From Streptomyces olivoverticillatus (GTDB taxonomy: Bacteria; Actinomycetota; Actinomycetes; Streptomycetales; Streptomycetaceae), in NCBI RefSeq assembly GCF_014203555.1, contig NZ_JACHJH010000001.1, forward strand, positions 295,973 through 359,972: a stretch of 64,000 bases of DNA, given 5' to 3'. Within the stretch, counting starts at the first letter, position 1; each line of letters opens with the position of its first letter. The notes beneath the pieces are model-generated. The model saw only the letters and a program-made list of their open reading frames with translations. It was not told the DNA's origin and ran no database searches. Shown one piece after another: positions 17,004 to 28,631 of this stretch. A program made the translations under genes and the position numbers.

Positions 17004-17073
17004 TTCGGGGGCCTCGCCCCCGAAGGCCCTCACCGGGGCTCCGCCCCGGACCCCGGGCGGGGGCTTCGCCCCC
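17004..17073. terminator. Cluster of three GC-rich hairpins between chiC and the DUF2550 gene
   Basis: Three perfect stems stand in a row: 17004-17024 (9 bp, loop CTC), 17033-17049 (7 bp, loop TCC) and 17059-17073 (6 bp, loop TTC). They lie between convergent stops at 16978 and 17126 and would act on both transcripts. Confidence 0.65.
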
Positions 17074-17125
17074 TGCACCCCCGGGTAACGGGTGGGTGGG
17101 AAAGGCGCCGCGCCCGGAAGGCGGC

Positions 17126-17575
17126 CTACGCCACGTTCACCCGTTGCCCCGGCGGCGCCGCCTCCAGCCAGGCCAGGAAGCCTGTCAGGGCGTCCTCGCT
17201 CATGGCGAGCTCCAGGCGTGTGCCACGGTGCAGACAGACCAGGACGATGGCGTCGGAGAGCAGGGCCAGCTCCTCCTCGCCCTCGGGGGTGCGGCGCTGG
17301 AGGACCTCGATGGAGTCGCGCTCGAGCACCCGGCGCGGGCGCGGTGCGTACGAGAAGACCCGGAACCACTCGATCCGGTCACCGTTGTAGCGGGCGACGC
17401 CGTAGATCCAGCCCTTGCCGGCCGGTTCGGGGTCGTCCTCGGGGATGTTCCAGCGCAGGCTGCAGTCGAACGTGCCGCCGGACCGCTGGATGAGCCGCCT
17501 GCGCAGCCCGAAGACGAAGAGCCCCATCAGCACCAGCAGAACGACGATGCCGCTCACGAGCAGAGCGAGGACCAT
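17126..17575 (-). CDS. DUF2550 family membrane-anchored protein
   Basis: This 149-residue protein has a single N-terminal membrane helix (residues 1-24), followed by RRRLIQRSGGTFDCSLRWN, the family hallmark, and a soluble beta-rich domain ending in a short helix. The start at 17575 is favoured because AGGAGG lies nine bases before this ATG; a GTG six bases earlier is too close to that site. DUF2550 genes follow atpC in many actinobacteria. Here the gap is 118 bp and holds a very strong hairpin, so it is probably expressed separately from the ATP synthase. The function is unknown. Confidence 0.85.
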   Translation of the reverse strand: MVLALLVSGIVVLLVLMGLFVFGLRRRLIQRSGGTFDCSLRWNIPEDDPEPAGKGWIYGVARYNGDRIEWFRVFSYAPRPRRVLERDSIEVLQRRTPEGEEELALLSDAIVLVCLHRGTRLELAMSEDALTGFLAWLEAAPPGQRVNVA

Positions 17576-17621
17576 CTCCACCGACCTCCTCGCATCATCT
17601 AGAGCAACCGCACCTGCATTG

Positions 17622-17670
17622 CCTCAGCCGCGGACCGCCCTGGTTTGTTCCAGGCGGTCCGCGGCTGAGG
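17622..17670 (-). terminator. Terminator of the ATP synthase operon
   Basis: A stem of 21 paired bases with one bulged C and a TTTGTT loop begins 24 bases after the atpC stop on the minus strand. It is among the strongest hairpins of the window. Confidence 0.85.
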
Positions 17671-17693
17671 GTCGTTCTCGAAAGCGGGCCGGG

Positions 17694-18068
17694 CTAGTGA
17701 ACGCCCGTGACCGCCCTCAGACGGACGTCCGCGCGGCGCTCGGCGGCCGCGTCGGCTTCCGACTTGGCGCGCTCGAGCGCCCGCTCCGCACGCTTGACGT
17801 CGATCTCGTCGGCCAGCTCGGCGACCTCGGCGACCAGCGAGAGCTGGTCGTCCGCGAAGGAGATGAATCCGCCGTGCACCGCGGCGACGACGGTGCCCTC
17901 AGCGGTACGGATGGTGACCGGGCCGGACTCCAGCACACCGAGCAGCGGCTGGTGGCCGGGCATGACGCCGATGTCACCCGATGTGGTGCGCGCGATGACC
18001 AGGTTGGCCTCGCCGGACCAGACGCTTCGGTCCGCCGCGACCAGCTCGACGTGCAGCTCAGCAGCCAA
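17694..18068 (-). CDS. atpC: ATP synthase F1 epsilon subunit
   Basis: Epsilon is the central-stalk subunit that couples rotor and catalytic head and can inhibit ATP hydrolysis. The 124 residues show the N-terminal beta-sandwich (HVELVAADRSVWSG, GDIGVMPGHQPLLGVL) and a C-terminal two-helix part starting ELADEIDVKRAERALERAK. The start codon is TTG at 18068, with AGGAG six bases upstream; no ATG or GTG would preserve the conserved N terminus. It is the last gene of atpIBEFHAGDC. The gap of 113 bp after atpD is larger than others in the operon. Confidence 0.95.
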   Translation of the reverse strand: MAAELHVELVAADRSVWSGEANLVIARTTSGDIGVMPGHQPLLGVLESGPVTIRTAEGTVVAAVHGGFISFADDQLSLVAEVAELADEIDVKRAERALERAKSEADAAAERRADVRLRAVTGVH

Positions 18069-18181
18069 CGTGGCTCCTCGGGTCTGACACCCGCCGGGTC
18101 CGACGGGTGATGGGTCAAAGAATAGGGGACGTACGGACCGGGGGCGGGAGTGCCCCGCCCCCGGTCACACGAGCACGAGGC

Positions 18182-19624
<1,443 letters not shown>

Positions 19625-20569
19625 TTATCGGTCACTCCCCGCGGTCGCGTCGGCCAGGGCGCTGGCGCCACCGACGATCTCGCTGATTTCCTGGGTGATG
19701 TCGGCCTGTCGGGCCGCATTGGCAAGTCGCGTGAGCGACTTGATGAGCTCTTCGGCGTTGTCGGTCGCCGACTTCATCGCCCGGCGGCGGGCCGCGTGCT
19801 CGGAAGCGGCGGCCTGCAGCAGAGCGTTGTAGATCCGGGACTCGACGTACCGCGGCAGCAGCGCGTCGAGCACGCCCTCCGCCGACGGCTCGAAGTCGAA
19901 CAGCGGCAGGATCTTGTCCTTGACCGCGGACACCGCGGCGTCAGCCGCTGAGGTATCGGCCTCGGCCGTCGCCTCGAGGCTGAGCGGCAGCAGCCGCTTC
20001 TCGACCGGGGTCTGCGTCATCATCGACACGAACTCGGTGAAGACGATGTGCAGCTCGTCCACGCCGCCCTCGGCCGTGTCCCGGAGGACGGCCTCGATCA
20101 GCGGGCCCGCCACCTTCTTGGCGTCGGCGTACACCGGGCTGTCGGTGAAGCCGGTCCACGAGTCGGCGACCGGACGCTCCCGGAAGCCGTAGTACGCCAC
20201 ACCCTTGCGGCCGACGATGTAGTGGACGACCTCCTTGCCCTCCGCGCGCAGCTGCGCGGTGAGCTTGTCCGCCGCCTTGATGGCGTTGGAGGAGTAGCCG
20301 CCCGCCAGGCCGCGGTCGCTCGTGACGAGCAGAACCGCGGCCCGCACCGGGCTTTCGGCCTCGGTGGTCAGCGGGTGCTTGGTGGTGGAGCCGGTGGCAA
20401 CCGCGGTCACTGCCCGGGTGAGCTCACTGGCGTACGGAGTGGACGCGGCCACCTGGCGCTGTGCCTTGACGATGCGCGAGGCGGCGATCATCTCCATCGC
20501 CTTGGTGATCTTCTTGGTCGCAGTGACGGACTTGATCCGTCGCTTGTAGACCCGGAGCTGGGCACCCAT
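19625..20569 (-). CDS. atpG: ATP synthase F1 gamma subunit
   Basis: Gamma is the rotating shaft inside the alpha3beta3 ring. The 314 residues start [15 protein letters not shown] and contain the coiled-coil helices [16 protein letters not shown] at the N terminus and [17 protein letters not shown] near the C terminus, both nearly invariant. A mid-protein segment rich in Ala, Asp and Glu (about residues 205-225) is an insertion typical of actinobacterial gamma. Only two bases separate the atpA stop from this ATG, and the stop abuts the atpD ATG. Confidence 0.97.
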   Translation of the reverse strand: MGAQLRVYKRRIKSVTATKKITKAMEMIAASRIVKAQRQVAASTPYASELTRAVTAVATGSTTKHPLTTEAESPVRAAVLLVTSDRGLAGGYSSNAIKAADKLTAQLRAEGKEVVHYIVGRKGVAYYGFRERPVADSWTGFTDSPVYADAKKVAGPLIEAVLRDTAEGGVDELHIVFTEFVSMMTQTPVEKRLLPLSLEATAEADTSAADAAVSAVKDKILPLFDFEPSAEGVLDALLPRYVESRIYNALLQAAASEHAARRRAMKSATDNAEELIKSLTRLANAARQADITQEISEIVGGASALADATAGSDR

Positions 20570-20571
20570 GC

Positions 20572-22146
20572 TCAGCCCTCGCCCAGCAGCTTGCCGTCCG
20601 AGGTCTCGAACTGCTGCTTGAAGGACGCGATCGCGTCGCCCAGGGCCTGCAGCGTGTCATCGGACATCTTGCCGCCCTCGACGATGCTGGTCATCAGGCC
20701 CTTGTGCTCGCGGTGCAGGTAGTCCAGCAGCTCGCGCTCGAAGCGGCGGATGTCCTCGACCGGAACGTCGTCCATCTTGCCGGTGGTGCCGGCCCAGATG
20801 GAGACGACCTGGTCCTCGGTGGAGTACGGGGCGTACTGCGTCTGCTTCAGCAGCTCGACCATGCGCTTGCCGCGCTCCAGCGAGGCCTTGGAGGCCGCGT
20901 CCAGGTCGGAACCGAAGGCGGCGAACGCCTCCAGCTCGCGGTACTGGGCGAGGTCCACACGGAGGCGGCCGGAGACCTGCTTCATGGCCTTGTGCTGGGC
21001 GGAGCCACCGACACGGGAGACCGAGATACCGACGTTCAGCGCGGGGCGCTGACCGGCGTTGAAGAGGTCCGACTCCAGGAAGCACTGGCCGTCGGTGATG
21101 GAGATGACGTTGGTCGGGATGAACGCCGACACGTCGTTCGCCTTGGTCTCGACGATCGGCAGACCGGTCATCGAGCCGGCGCCCATCTCGTCGGAGAGCT
21201 TGGCGCAGCGCTCCAGCAGACGCGAGTGCAGGTAGAAGACGTCACCCGGGTAGGCCTCACGGCCCGGCGGGCGGCGCAGCAGCAGCGAGACGGCACGGTA
21301 GGCGTCGGCCTGCTTCGACAGGTCGTCGAAGACGATCAGGACGTGCTTGCCCTGGTACATCCAGTGCTGGCCGATGGCCGAGCCGGTGTACGGCGCCAGG
21401 TACTTGAAGCCGGCCGGGTCGGACGCGGGAGCCGCGACGATCGTCGTGTACTCCAGGGCGCCGGCCTCCTCCAGCGCACCGCGCACGGACGCGATGGTGG
21501 AGCCCTTCTGGCCGATGGCGACGTAGATGCAGCGGACCTGCTTCTTCGGGTCGCCGGAGCGCCAGTTGTCGCGCTGGTTGATGATCGTGTCGACGGCCAG
21601 CGCGGTCTTGCCGGTCTGGCGGTCGCCGATGACCAGCTGACGCTGGCCACGGCCGACCGGGGTCATGGCGTCGACGGCCTTGTAGCCGGTCTCCATCGGC
21701 TCGTGGACCGACTTGCGGACCATGACGCCGGGGGCCTGCAGCTCGAGGGCGCGGCGGCCCTCGATGCCAGTGATCTCGCCGAGGCCGTCGATCGGGTTGC
21801 CCAGCGGGTCGACGACGCGGCCGAGGTAGCCCTCGCCGACCGCGACGGAGAGCACCTCACCGGTGCGCTGCACCGGCTGGCCCTCCTCGATGCCGCTGAA
21901 CTCGCCGAGGACGACCGCACCGATCTCGCGCTCCTCGAGGTTGAGGGCGAGACCGAGGGTTCCGTCCTCGAACCGCAGCAGCTCGTTCGCCATGGCCGAG
22001 GGAAGACCCTCGACCTTCGCGATGCCGTCGCCGGCAACGCTGACCGTACCGACCTCCTCGCGCGAGGCCGCGTCCGGCTTGTACGCCTGGACAAAGTTCT
22101 CCAGTGCGTCCCGGATCTCCTCCGGCCGGATCGTGAGCTCCGCCAT
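20572..22146 (-). CDS. atpA: ATP synthase F1 alpha subunit
   Basis: This is the regulatory, non-catalytic nucleotide-binding subunit, 524 residues. The P-loop GDRQTGKT is at 174-181, and the conserved arginine that reaches into the catalytic site is in [11 protein letters not shown]. The C-terminal domain ends normally with [15 protein letters not shown]. The start ATG at 22146 has only a modest ribosome site (AGGGAA). A 120-bp spacer with a hairpin separates it from atpH, the longest gap inside the F1 part, which may adjust alpha expression. Confidence 0.97.
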   Translation of the reverse strand: MAELTIRPEEIRDALENFVQAYKPDAASREEVGTVSVAGDGIAKVEGLPSAMANELLRFEDGTLGLALNLEEREIGAVVLGEFSGIEEGQPVQRTGEVLSVAVGEGYLGRVVDPLGNPIDGLGEITGIEGRRALELQAPGVMVRKSVHEPMETGYKAVDAMTPVGRGQRQLVIGDRQTGKTALAVDTIINQRDNWRSGDPKKQVRCIYVAIGQKGSTIASVRGALEEAGALEYTTIVAAPASDPAGFKYLAPYTGSAIGQHWMYQGKHVLIVFDDLSKQADAYRAVSLLLRRPPGREAYPGDVFYLHSRLLERCAKLSDEMGAGSMTGLPIVETKANDVSAFIPTNVISITDGQCFLESDLFNAGQRPALNVGISVSRVGGSAQHKAMKQVSGRLRVDLAQYRELEAFAAFGSDLDAASKASLERGKRMVELLKQTQYAPYSTEDQVVSIWAGTTGKMDDVPVEDIRRFERELLDYLHREHKGLMTSIVEGGKMSDDTLQALGDAIASFKQQFETSDGKLLGEG

Positions 22147-22183
22147 CTGGGTTCCCTGCTCTCCTTGTTGGGCCCGAAGTAAT

Positions 22184-22211
22184 TCTGGGGGTCTGGGGAC
22201 TGTCCCCCAGA
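22184..22211 (-). other. Stem-loop in the atpH-atpA spacer
   Basis: TCTGGGGG and CCCCCAGA pair around a 12-base loop, 38 bases before the atpA start. It lies inside the operon, so partial termination, processing or mRNA stabilisation are options. A full terminator is unlikely because atpA must be expressed. Confidence 0.5.
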
Positions 22212-22266
22212 GGACACCGTCGGCCCAACTCGGGCCGTCAGTACATGCTCTTGAGTTGGTGGCTGG

Positions 22267-23082
22267 TCAGCCGGCCATCCGACGTTCCGCCTCGGCGAGC
22301 CGGTCCGCGATGGTGCCGTTGATGACCTCGTCGCCGATCCGCACCTGGACACCACCGAGGATCTCGGGGTCGATGTCCAGGTTGAGGTGGACGCGCCGTC
22401 CGTACAGCTTGCCGAGCGCCTCGCCGAGGCGCTGCTTCTGCTCGTCGCTCAGCGGCACCGCGGAGGTGACCTCCGCGACCATGCGGTCCCGGCGGTCGGC
22501 GGCCAGCTTGGAGAGGGTGTTCAGCCCACCGTCCAGGCTACGGCCACGCGGCGCGGTCACCAGGCGGACGACCAGACGCTCGGTGACCGGGTTGGCCCGC
22601 CCGCCCAGCAGCTCGCGGAGCAGACCCGACTTGGCCGCCTTGTCGGCGACCTTGTCGGCCAGCGCGGCACGCAGCTGCGGGTTGGAGGCGACGATCCGGC
22701 CGAAGCGGAACAGCTCGTCCTCGACGTCGTCCAGATCACCGGCGCGCTCGGCGGCGATCAGGTCGGCACCGGCGGCCAGCTCCTCCATGGCGTCCACCAG
22801 GTCGCGCGAGCTCGACCAGCGGGAGCGGACCATGCCCGCGACCAGGTCGGTGCACTCGCCGCCGACCTGCCCGCCCAGCAGGCGCCGGGCCAGCTCGGCC
22901 TTGGCCTCGCCGGGCTGCGCCGGGTCGGTGAGGACCCGACGCAGCGACACCTCGCGGTCGAGCAGCGCGGTGACGGAGGCGAGCTCCTCGGCGAGCTTGG
23001 CCGCGTCCACGGACGTGTTGTCCGCGAGCGCGTCGAGGCTCTCTCGTGCGGAGGCCAGGGCCTCCCGGCTCGCTCCGCTCAT
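22267..23082 (-). CDS. atpH: ATP synthase delta subunit
   Basis: Delta links the b stalk to the top of the F1 head. At 271 residues it is the long actinobacterial form (about 175-180 in E. coli), with an N-terminal helical extension before the OSCP core. The C-terminal part with LGEALGKLYGRRVHLNLDID and ILGGVQVRIGDEVINGT is the most conserved family segment. The ATG overlaps the atpF stop in an ATGA, so the two are co-translated. Confidence 0.95.
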   Translation of the reverse strand: MSGASREALASARESLDALADNTSVDAAKLAEELASVTALLDREVSLRRVLTDPAQPGEAKAELARRLLGGQVGGECTDLVAGMVRSRWSSSRDLVDAMEELAAGADLIAAERAGDLDDVEDELFRFGRIVASNPQLRAALADKVADKAAKSGLLRELLGGRANPVTERLVVRLVTAPRGRSLDGGLNTLSKLAADRRDRMVAEVTSAVPLSDEQKQRLGEALGKLYGRRVHLNLDIDPEILGGVQVRIGDEVINGTIADRLAEAERRMAG

Positions 23083-23642
23083 CGGTTCGCCTCGGCCTTC
23101 GTCACGTCGGCCGACTTGACCTCGAGCGCGTCGAGGAAGCGGTCGATGCTGCGGCTCTGCCGGCCGGAGTCCGCGAGGGACTCGCCGACGACCCGGCCGG
23201 CCAGGTCGATGGCGAGCTTGCCCACGTCCTGGCGGAGCGCGGCCGCGGCGACCTTGCGGTCGGCCTCGATCTGGGCGTGGCCGGCAGCGATGATCTCCTC
23301 ACGCTGCCGCTGACCCTCGGACCGCATCTCGGCGATCAGCGCGACGCCCTGCTCCTGCGCCTCCTGACGCAGACGCGCGGCCTCGTGGCGGGCGTCCGCA
23401 AGCTGCGCCCGGTAGTCCTCGAGCACCTGCTGGGCCTCGGTCTGCGCGGCTGCGGCCTTCTCCATGCCGCCTTCGATGGCCGCCCGGCGCTCGTTCAGAA
23501 CCTTGTTGATGTTCGGAAGGAGCTTCTTGCCCAGGAAGATGAAGACGATGAGGAAGGCGACCAGACCGATGACGAGCTCTGGGATCGGCGGGAGGAGGGG
23601 GTTTTCCATTTCCCCTCCAGACGCCAAATTCAGGCCGTACAC
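23079..23642 (-). CDS. atpF: ATP synthase Fo b subunit
   Basis: Subunit b is the peripheral stalk, 187 residues. One N-terminal membrane helix (PELVIGLVAFLIVFIFLGKKLL, in part, residues 20-41) is followed by NINKVLNERRAAIEGG and a long amphipathic coiled coil. The GTG at 23642 has AAAGG seven bases before it and gives the usual length. An internal ATG at 23609 is preceded by GGAGGGG and could also be used, which would remove 11 residues before the membrane helix. The stop overlaps atpH. Confidence 0.95.
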   Translation of the reverse strand: MYGLNLASGGEMENPLLPPIPELVIGLVAFLIVFIFLGKKLLPNINKVLNERRAAIEGGMEKAAAAQTEAQQVLEDYRAQLADARHEAARLRQEAQEQGVALIAEMRSEGQRQREEIIAAGHAQIEADRKVAAAALRQDVGKLAIDLAGRVVGESLADSGRQSRSIDRFLDALEVKSADVTKAEANR

Positions 23643-23683
23643 ATCAGTGCCTTTCGTCGAAAAAAGTGGTCGTCAGGCTGCGA

Positions 23684-24824
<1,141 letters not shown>

Positions 24825-25088
24825 CGCGAGCTCCTTCAGCGTGGCGCATGGGTACGGCAACCTCGTTGTGTCGGCGCGGCGCACAGCCGCGGAACGGCAC
24901 TGGACTGGTCTTGCGGATGGGGGGGCAGGTGACCGGCTCGAAACCGGTCGGCGTAACTGGCATCAGCTGCATGGACCGCCGATTCCGTCCCGGGAAACTC
25001 GGGAGTTCAGCCGCCTGCGCCCACTGTGCCTCAGATGGCACCGGACGATAGCAGGTGAGCACGCGAGCATTTATCCCGGCCCTACCGG

Positions 25089-25526
25089 TCACGTCGTGGA
25101 TCCGGCAGGCGTGGACTTCCCGGCCTCGGCGGCGTCCGGATCCACATAAAGAATCTTGGCCTTGAGATGGGCGCGCGTCTGCGCGGCGGTCCACACGAGC
25201 ACCGCGGCGAGCAGCGAAAACGCGAAGGCGCGGGTGTTGAAGAGCGACGTGTCCCGGAAGACCGCGAGAACGACGGCGGAGATCAGGAACTGCGTCACAT
25301 AGAGCACCAGGCCCATGGCCTGGAACAGGTGCGGAAACGACTTGGCTGTGCGCTGGAGGACGTAGAGCCCCAGCGCCATGACTCCGCCGGCGACGACGGT
25401 GCCGACGGCGGCACCGATCGCACCCTTGCCCCCGGCGAGCGCGAAGCCCGCAGCGACGGCGACGACGCCGGCAACGGCGGTCGGGACGGCGCACTGCAGA
25501 AGTGTTCGGGCGTCGTTGGACTGCAT
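25089..25526 (-). CDS. atpI: ATP synthase-associated protein AtpI
   Basis: This 145-residue membrane protein has four hydrophobic helices (about 14-32, 37-57, 68-93 and 98-116) and a polar C-terminal tail. Position at the head of the atp operon and size fit AtpI, which in other bacteria helps assembly of the c ring and may be linked to magnesium uptake. Sequence conservation of AtpI is low, so the call rests on topology and gene order. The stop is followed by a 264-bp spacer before atpB. The likely operon promoter and a Crp-like palindrome lie upstream. Confidence 0.85.
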   Translation of the reverse strand: MQSNDARTLLQCAVPTAVAGVVAVAAGFALAGGKGAIGAAVGTVVAGGVMALGLYVLQRTAKSFPHLFQAMGLVLYVTQFLISAVVLAVFRDTSLFNTRAFAFSLLAAVLVWTAAQTRAHLKAKILYVDPDAAEAGKSTPAGSTT

Positions 25527-25605
25527 GAAGGGTTTCTCCGGCGAAGGTCGGAAGCAACGATTCGTCGTGGACGAGCGTATCCCCGGGCCGAGGCAGGGCT
25601 CGTGA

Positions 25606-25634
25606 CGAAGGACCGCCGCACTTACGGTCCTTCG
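25606..25634 (-). terminator. Hairpin between the WecA-like gene and atpI
   Basis: CGAAGGACCG pairs with its complement around a 9-base loop. It lies 137 bases after the WecA-like stop and 80 bases before atpI on the minus strand. It could end the upstream transcript, or sit in the atpI leader if the promoter is further upstream. Confidence 0.5.
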
Positions 25635-25651
25635 GCTCTAACTCCGGGTTT

Positions 25652-25667
25652 CGTGAACGGTATCACA
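25652..25667. promoter_or_regulatory. Crp-like palindrome upstream of atpI
   Basis: CGTGA-N6-TCACA matches the classical CRP site TGTGA-N6-TCACA in nine of ten positions and is close to the Streptomyces Crp consensus GTG-N6-GNCAC. It lies 126 bases before the atpI start. Confidence 0.4.
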
Positions 25668-25686
25668 AACTATTTGATGAGGTCTT

Positions 25687-25692
25687 TACCTA
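25687..25692 (-). promoter_or_regulatory. Possible -10 element before atpI
   Basis: TAGGTA on the minus strand resembles a Streptomyces -10 hexamer in the only moderately AT-rich stretch between the WecA-like gene and atpI. No convincing -35 lies at 17-18 bp. Confidence 0.3.
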
Positions 25693-25770
25693 CATTGCGT
25701 GGCGCATGTCACACGCAAGGGTCAAGGCGCTGGTCAGCGAGCTGACGGGCCTGCCGTTCCCTGCTAATAG

Positions 25771-27087
25771 TCACCGGTTTCCGACTGTCTTGCGTCCCTG
25801 GGCGAAGCGCGAACGGTCGCCGATGACGGTCGCCCCGTGCAGCCCCGCCGGCACGGGCTCGCGCCGCTCCTCCCCGTCCTCGGCGGACGGCTGCACCGCC
25901 GCCGGGACCTCGCGGACGGCCTTGCGCCGGTAGCGCGGCGGAACGAAGCGCTCCGCCCACCGCGGCGCGCGCGGGGTGAAGCGCGGCATCAGCAGCAGCA
26001 CCAGGCCGACCGCGCTGAGCACCACGACCAGCAGCAGGATCCACATGCTGGCCGAGTTCACCGAGTAGGCCACCGCGCCGAAGGCGATCAGCGCCGACCA
26101 GAAGTACATGATGAGCACCGCCCGGCTGTGCGAGTGCCCGATCTCCAGCAGCCGGTGGTGCAGGTGCCCGCGGTCGGCGGCGAACGGCGACTGCCCCTGC
26201 CAGGTGCGCCGCACCACCGCCAGCAGCAGGTCCGCGACCGGCACGGCGATCACCGTCAGCGGCAGCAGCAGCGGGATGTACACCGGCACCGTGGCGTGCA
26301 CCGCGGCCCGCTCCGAACCGGCCCACAGCGCGAGCGCGTCCGGGTCGACCTGGCCGGTGATGGAGATCGCGCCGGCGGCCAGCACCAGGCCGATGAGCAT
26401 CGAGCCGGAGTCGCCCATGAAGATCCGGGCCGGGTGCATGTTGTGCGGCAGGAAGCCCAGGCACATGCCCATCAGCACGGCCGCGAAGAGCGTCGCCGGA
26501 GCGGCCGCCTCCAGGCCGTGCCCGAACCACATCCGGTAGGCGTAGAGGAAGAACGCCGCGGCCGCGATGCACACCATGCCCGCCGCCAGGCCGTCGAGGC
26601 CGTCGACGAAGTTCACCGCGTTGATGGTGATGACGATCAGGGCGACGGTCAGCAGCGTGCCCTGCATCGGCGTCAGCGAGACCGTGCCCACGCCCGGCAC
26701 CGGGATGAACAGGATCGTCAGACCCTGCAGCACCATCACACCGGCGGCGATCATCTGCCCGCCCAGCTTGACCAGGGCGTCCACGCCCCACTTGTCGTCC
26801 AGCACGCCCAGCAGCCAGATCAGCCCGGCGCCCGACAGCAGCGCGCGCGGCTCGTTGGACAGCTCGAAGACGTGCTTGAGGTTCGACAGGTGCGCGGCCA
26901 CCAGCAGGCCCGCGCACAGGCCGCCGAACATCGCGATGCCGCCCAGCCGTGGCGTCGGCTCCCGGTGCACGTCGCGCGCGCGGATCTCCGGCATGGCGCC
27001 GGCCGCGATGGCGAACTTCCGCACCGGCCCCGTCAGCAGATAGGTGACCGCCGCGGTGACGCACAACGTCAGGAGGTATTCACGCAC
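25771..27087 (-). CDS. wecA: MraY-family undecaprenyl-phosphate sugar-1-phosphate transferase (WecA/TagO type)
   Basis: This membrane enzyme moves HexNAc-1-phosphate from a UDP-sugar to undecaprenyl phosphate, starting teichoic-acid-like or other cell-surface polymers. It has 438 residues with about ten to eleven membrane helices. The family signatures are present: paired Asp D97-D98 (GVLDDKW), NAVNFVDGLDGLAAG with D162 and D165, FMGDSGSM, and the HLHHRLLEIGHSH histidine box. About 60 polar residues at the C terminus (from about 380) extend beyond the last helix. The start is GTG at 27087. The same strand carries an LCP transferase and LytR-type genes nearby, which use lipid-linked products of this kind. 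Confidence 0.88.
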   Translation of the reverse strand: MREYLLTLCVTAAVTYLLTGPVRKFAIAAGAMPEIRARDVHREPTPRLGGIAMFGGLCAGLLVAAHLSNLKHVFELSNEPRALLSGAGLIWLLGVLDDKWGVDALVKLGGQMIAAGVMVLQGLTILFIPVPGVGTVSLTPMQGTLLTVALIVITINAVNFVDGLDGLAAGMVCIAAAAFFLYAYRMWFGHGLEAAAPATLFAAVLMGMCLGFLPHNMHPARIFMGDSGSMLIGLVLAAGAISITGQVDPDALALWAGSERAAVHATVPVYIPLLLPLTVIAVPVADLLLAVVRRTWQGQSPFAADRGHLHHRLLEIGHSHSRAVLIMYFWSALIAFGAVAYSVNSASMWILLLVVVLSAVGLVLLLMPRFTPRAPRWAERFVPPRYRRKAVREVPAAVQPSAEDGEERREPVPAGLHGATVIGDRSRFAQGRKTVGNR

Positions 27088-27199
27088 GGGCTGCCCCAGG
27101 GATCTCGCTGGACATCACAGCCCCACACCATATTCGCGTCCGCCCCCGATCGGTGAATGCACGCAGAGACGCCCCTGCCATCCCGCCGGTTGCAAATGA

Positions 27200-28534
27200 T
27201 CACATGTGGGCGGGATACGGCGGGAACCTCCCCGCCAGTTCGGCCACCCCGGCACGGGCCATGTGACCGGTGTCGCCCCCGCGCAGCGCGGTGCCCAGGA
27301 GCTCCGCGATGCGGGTCATCTCGGCCTCCCCCATGCCCTGGGTGGTGACGGCCGCGGTGCCCAGCCGCAGGCCGCGTACGGGCGCGTGGGCGAGTCCGCA
27401 GGTGTCCAGGACCACCCGGGCCGCCGCGAGCCGGGCACGGGCCGTGAGGGCGTCCAGGCCCAGCGGTGCGACGTCCGCGGTGATCAGGTGGGTGTCGGTG
27501 CCCCCAGTGGCCAGATCCAGCCCCTCCGCGGCCAGCCCCGCGGCCAGCGCCCTGCCGTTGGCGACGACCTGATGGGCGTAGGCGGTGAAGGCGACGGTGG
27601 CGGCCTCGCCGAAGGCGACCGCCTTCGCCGCGATGGTGTGCATCTGCGCCCCGCCCTGGGTGAGGGGGTAGACCGCCCGGTCGATCCGCTCCGCCAGGCG
27701 CACCCTGCACAGGATCAGCCCGCCGCGCGGTCCGCGCAGCACCTTGTGCGTGGTGGCGCACACCACGTCGGCGTACGGCACCGGGTTCGGCGCCGCTCCC
27801 CCGGCGACCAGGCCGATGGGGTGCGCGGCGTCCACGATCAGATAGGCGCCCACCTCGTCGGCGATCTCGCGGAAGCGGGCGTAGTCGATGTGCCGGGGGT
27901 AGGAGATCGAGCCGCACACGATGGCCCGCGGCCGGTGGGCGCGGGCCAGGGCGCGCACCTGCGCGTAGTCCACGAGCCCGGTCCGGGCGTCGACGCCGTA
28001 GCCGGTGAAGTCGTACCAGCGGCCCGAGATGTTGGCCGCGGAGCCATGCGTGAGGTGCCCGCCCTGGCGCAGGGCCATGGCGAGCACCGGGTCGCCGGGG
28101 CGCAGCAGGGCGGCGTAGGCGGCCAGCACGGCGGCCGAGCCGGAGTGCGGCTGGACGTTGGCGTGCTCGGCGCCGAAGAGGGCCTTGGCGCGGTCCACGG
28201 CGATGCGTTCGGCGAGGTCGACGAGTTCGCAGCCGCCGTGGTGGCGGGCGCCGGGGTAGCCCTCGGCGTACTTGTTGGCCAGCGGGGAGCCGAGGGCGGC
28301 GAGGACGGCGGGCGAGGTGAAGTTCTCGGCGGCGATGAGCTGGAGGCCGGCGGACTGCCGGTCGGCTTCGCCGAGGAGGAGGCCGGCGATCTCGGGGTCC
28401 CGGTGCAGCAGCTCGCCGAAGCCGGACTCCCAGCCTGGGTGGGGCCCGGGGTGAGCGGCTGCGCCGGCCGTCACCCGGGGGGTGCGCTCCGTGGCCGTGC
28501 TGGCGCCCCGGGTGGGCGCGGGGGTGACAGACAT
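27200..28534 (-). CDS. glyA: Serine hydroxymethyltransferase paralogue
   Basis: SHMT converts serine and tetrahydrofolate to glycine and methylene-THF with PLP. The 444 residues align along the family: LIAAENFTSPAV with E70, GGHLTHG, a DAAH box before GLVAGG, PLP lysine K264 in TTHKVLRGPRGG and a late GLRLGT arginine. Two differences stand out. The usual Tyr-Tyr in the GYPGKRYYGGCE loop is His98-His99 here, and about 30 extra N-terminal residues precede the fold. The start at 28534 has GGAG eight bases upstream. It may be a divergent aldolase rather than the housekeeping enzyme. Confidence 0.85.
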   Translation of the reverse strand: MSVTPAPTRGASTATERTPRVTAGAAAHPGPHPGWESGFGELLHRDPEIAGLLLGEADRQSAGLQLIAAENFTSPAVLAALGSPLANKYAEGYPGARHHGGCELVDLAERIAVDRAKALFGAEHANVQPHSGSAAVLAAYAALLRPGDPVLAMALRQGGHLTHGSAANISGRWYDFTGYGVDARTGLVDYAQVRALARAHRPRAIVCGSISYPRHIDYARFREIADEVGAYLIVDAAHPIGLVAGGAAPNPVPYADVVCATTHKVLRGPRGGLILCRVRLAERIDRAVYPLTQGGAQMHTIAAKAVAFGEAATVAFTAYAHQVVANGRALAAGLAAEGLDLATGGTDTHLITADVAPLGLDALTARARLAAARVVLDTCGLAHAPVRGLRLGTAAVTTQGMGEAEMTRIAELLGTALRGGDTGHMARAGVAELAGRFPPYPAHM

Positions 28535-28631
28535 CGCCGGCTCCGAGCTGTGGGCGGGTGCGATGGGCTCTGCACCCAATGTAGGCCCGCGGCGGGGCGG
28601 GCGCCCGGTGCGGCGCGTGCCCGGCCGGGGC

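Noticed and set aside
24825..25088. Search for a gene or clear promoter in the atpI-atpB spacer
   Set aside because: Short frames there have no coding bias; TATCGT-like and GACCGG/CCGGTC elements exist but no convincing -35/-10 pair.
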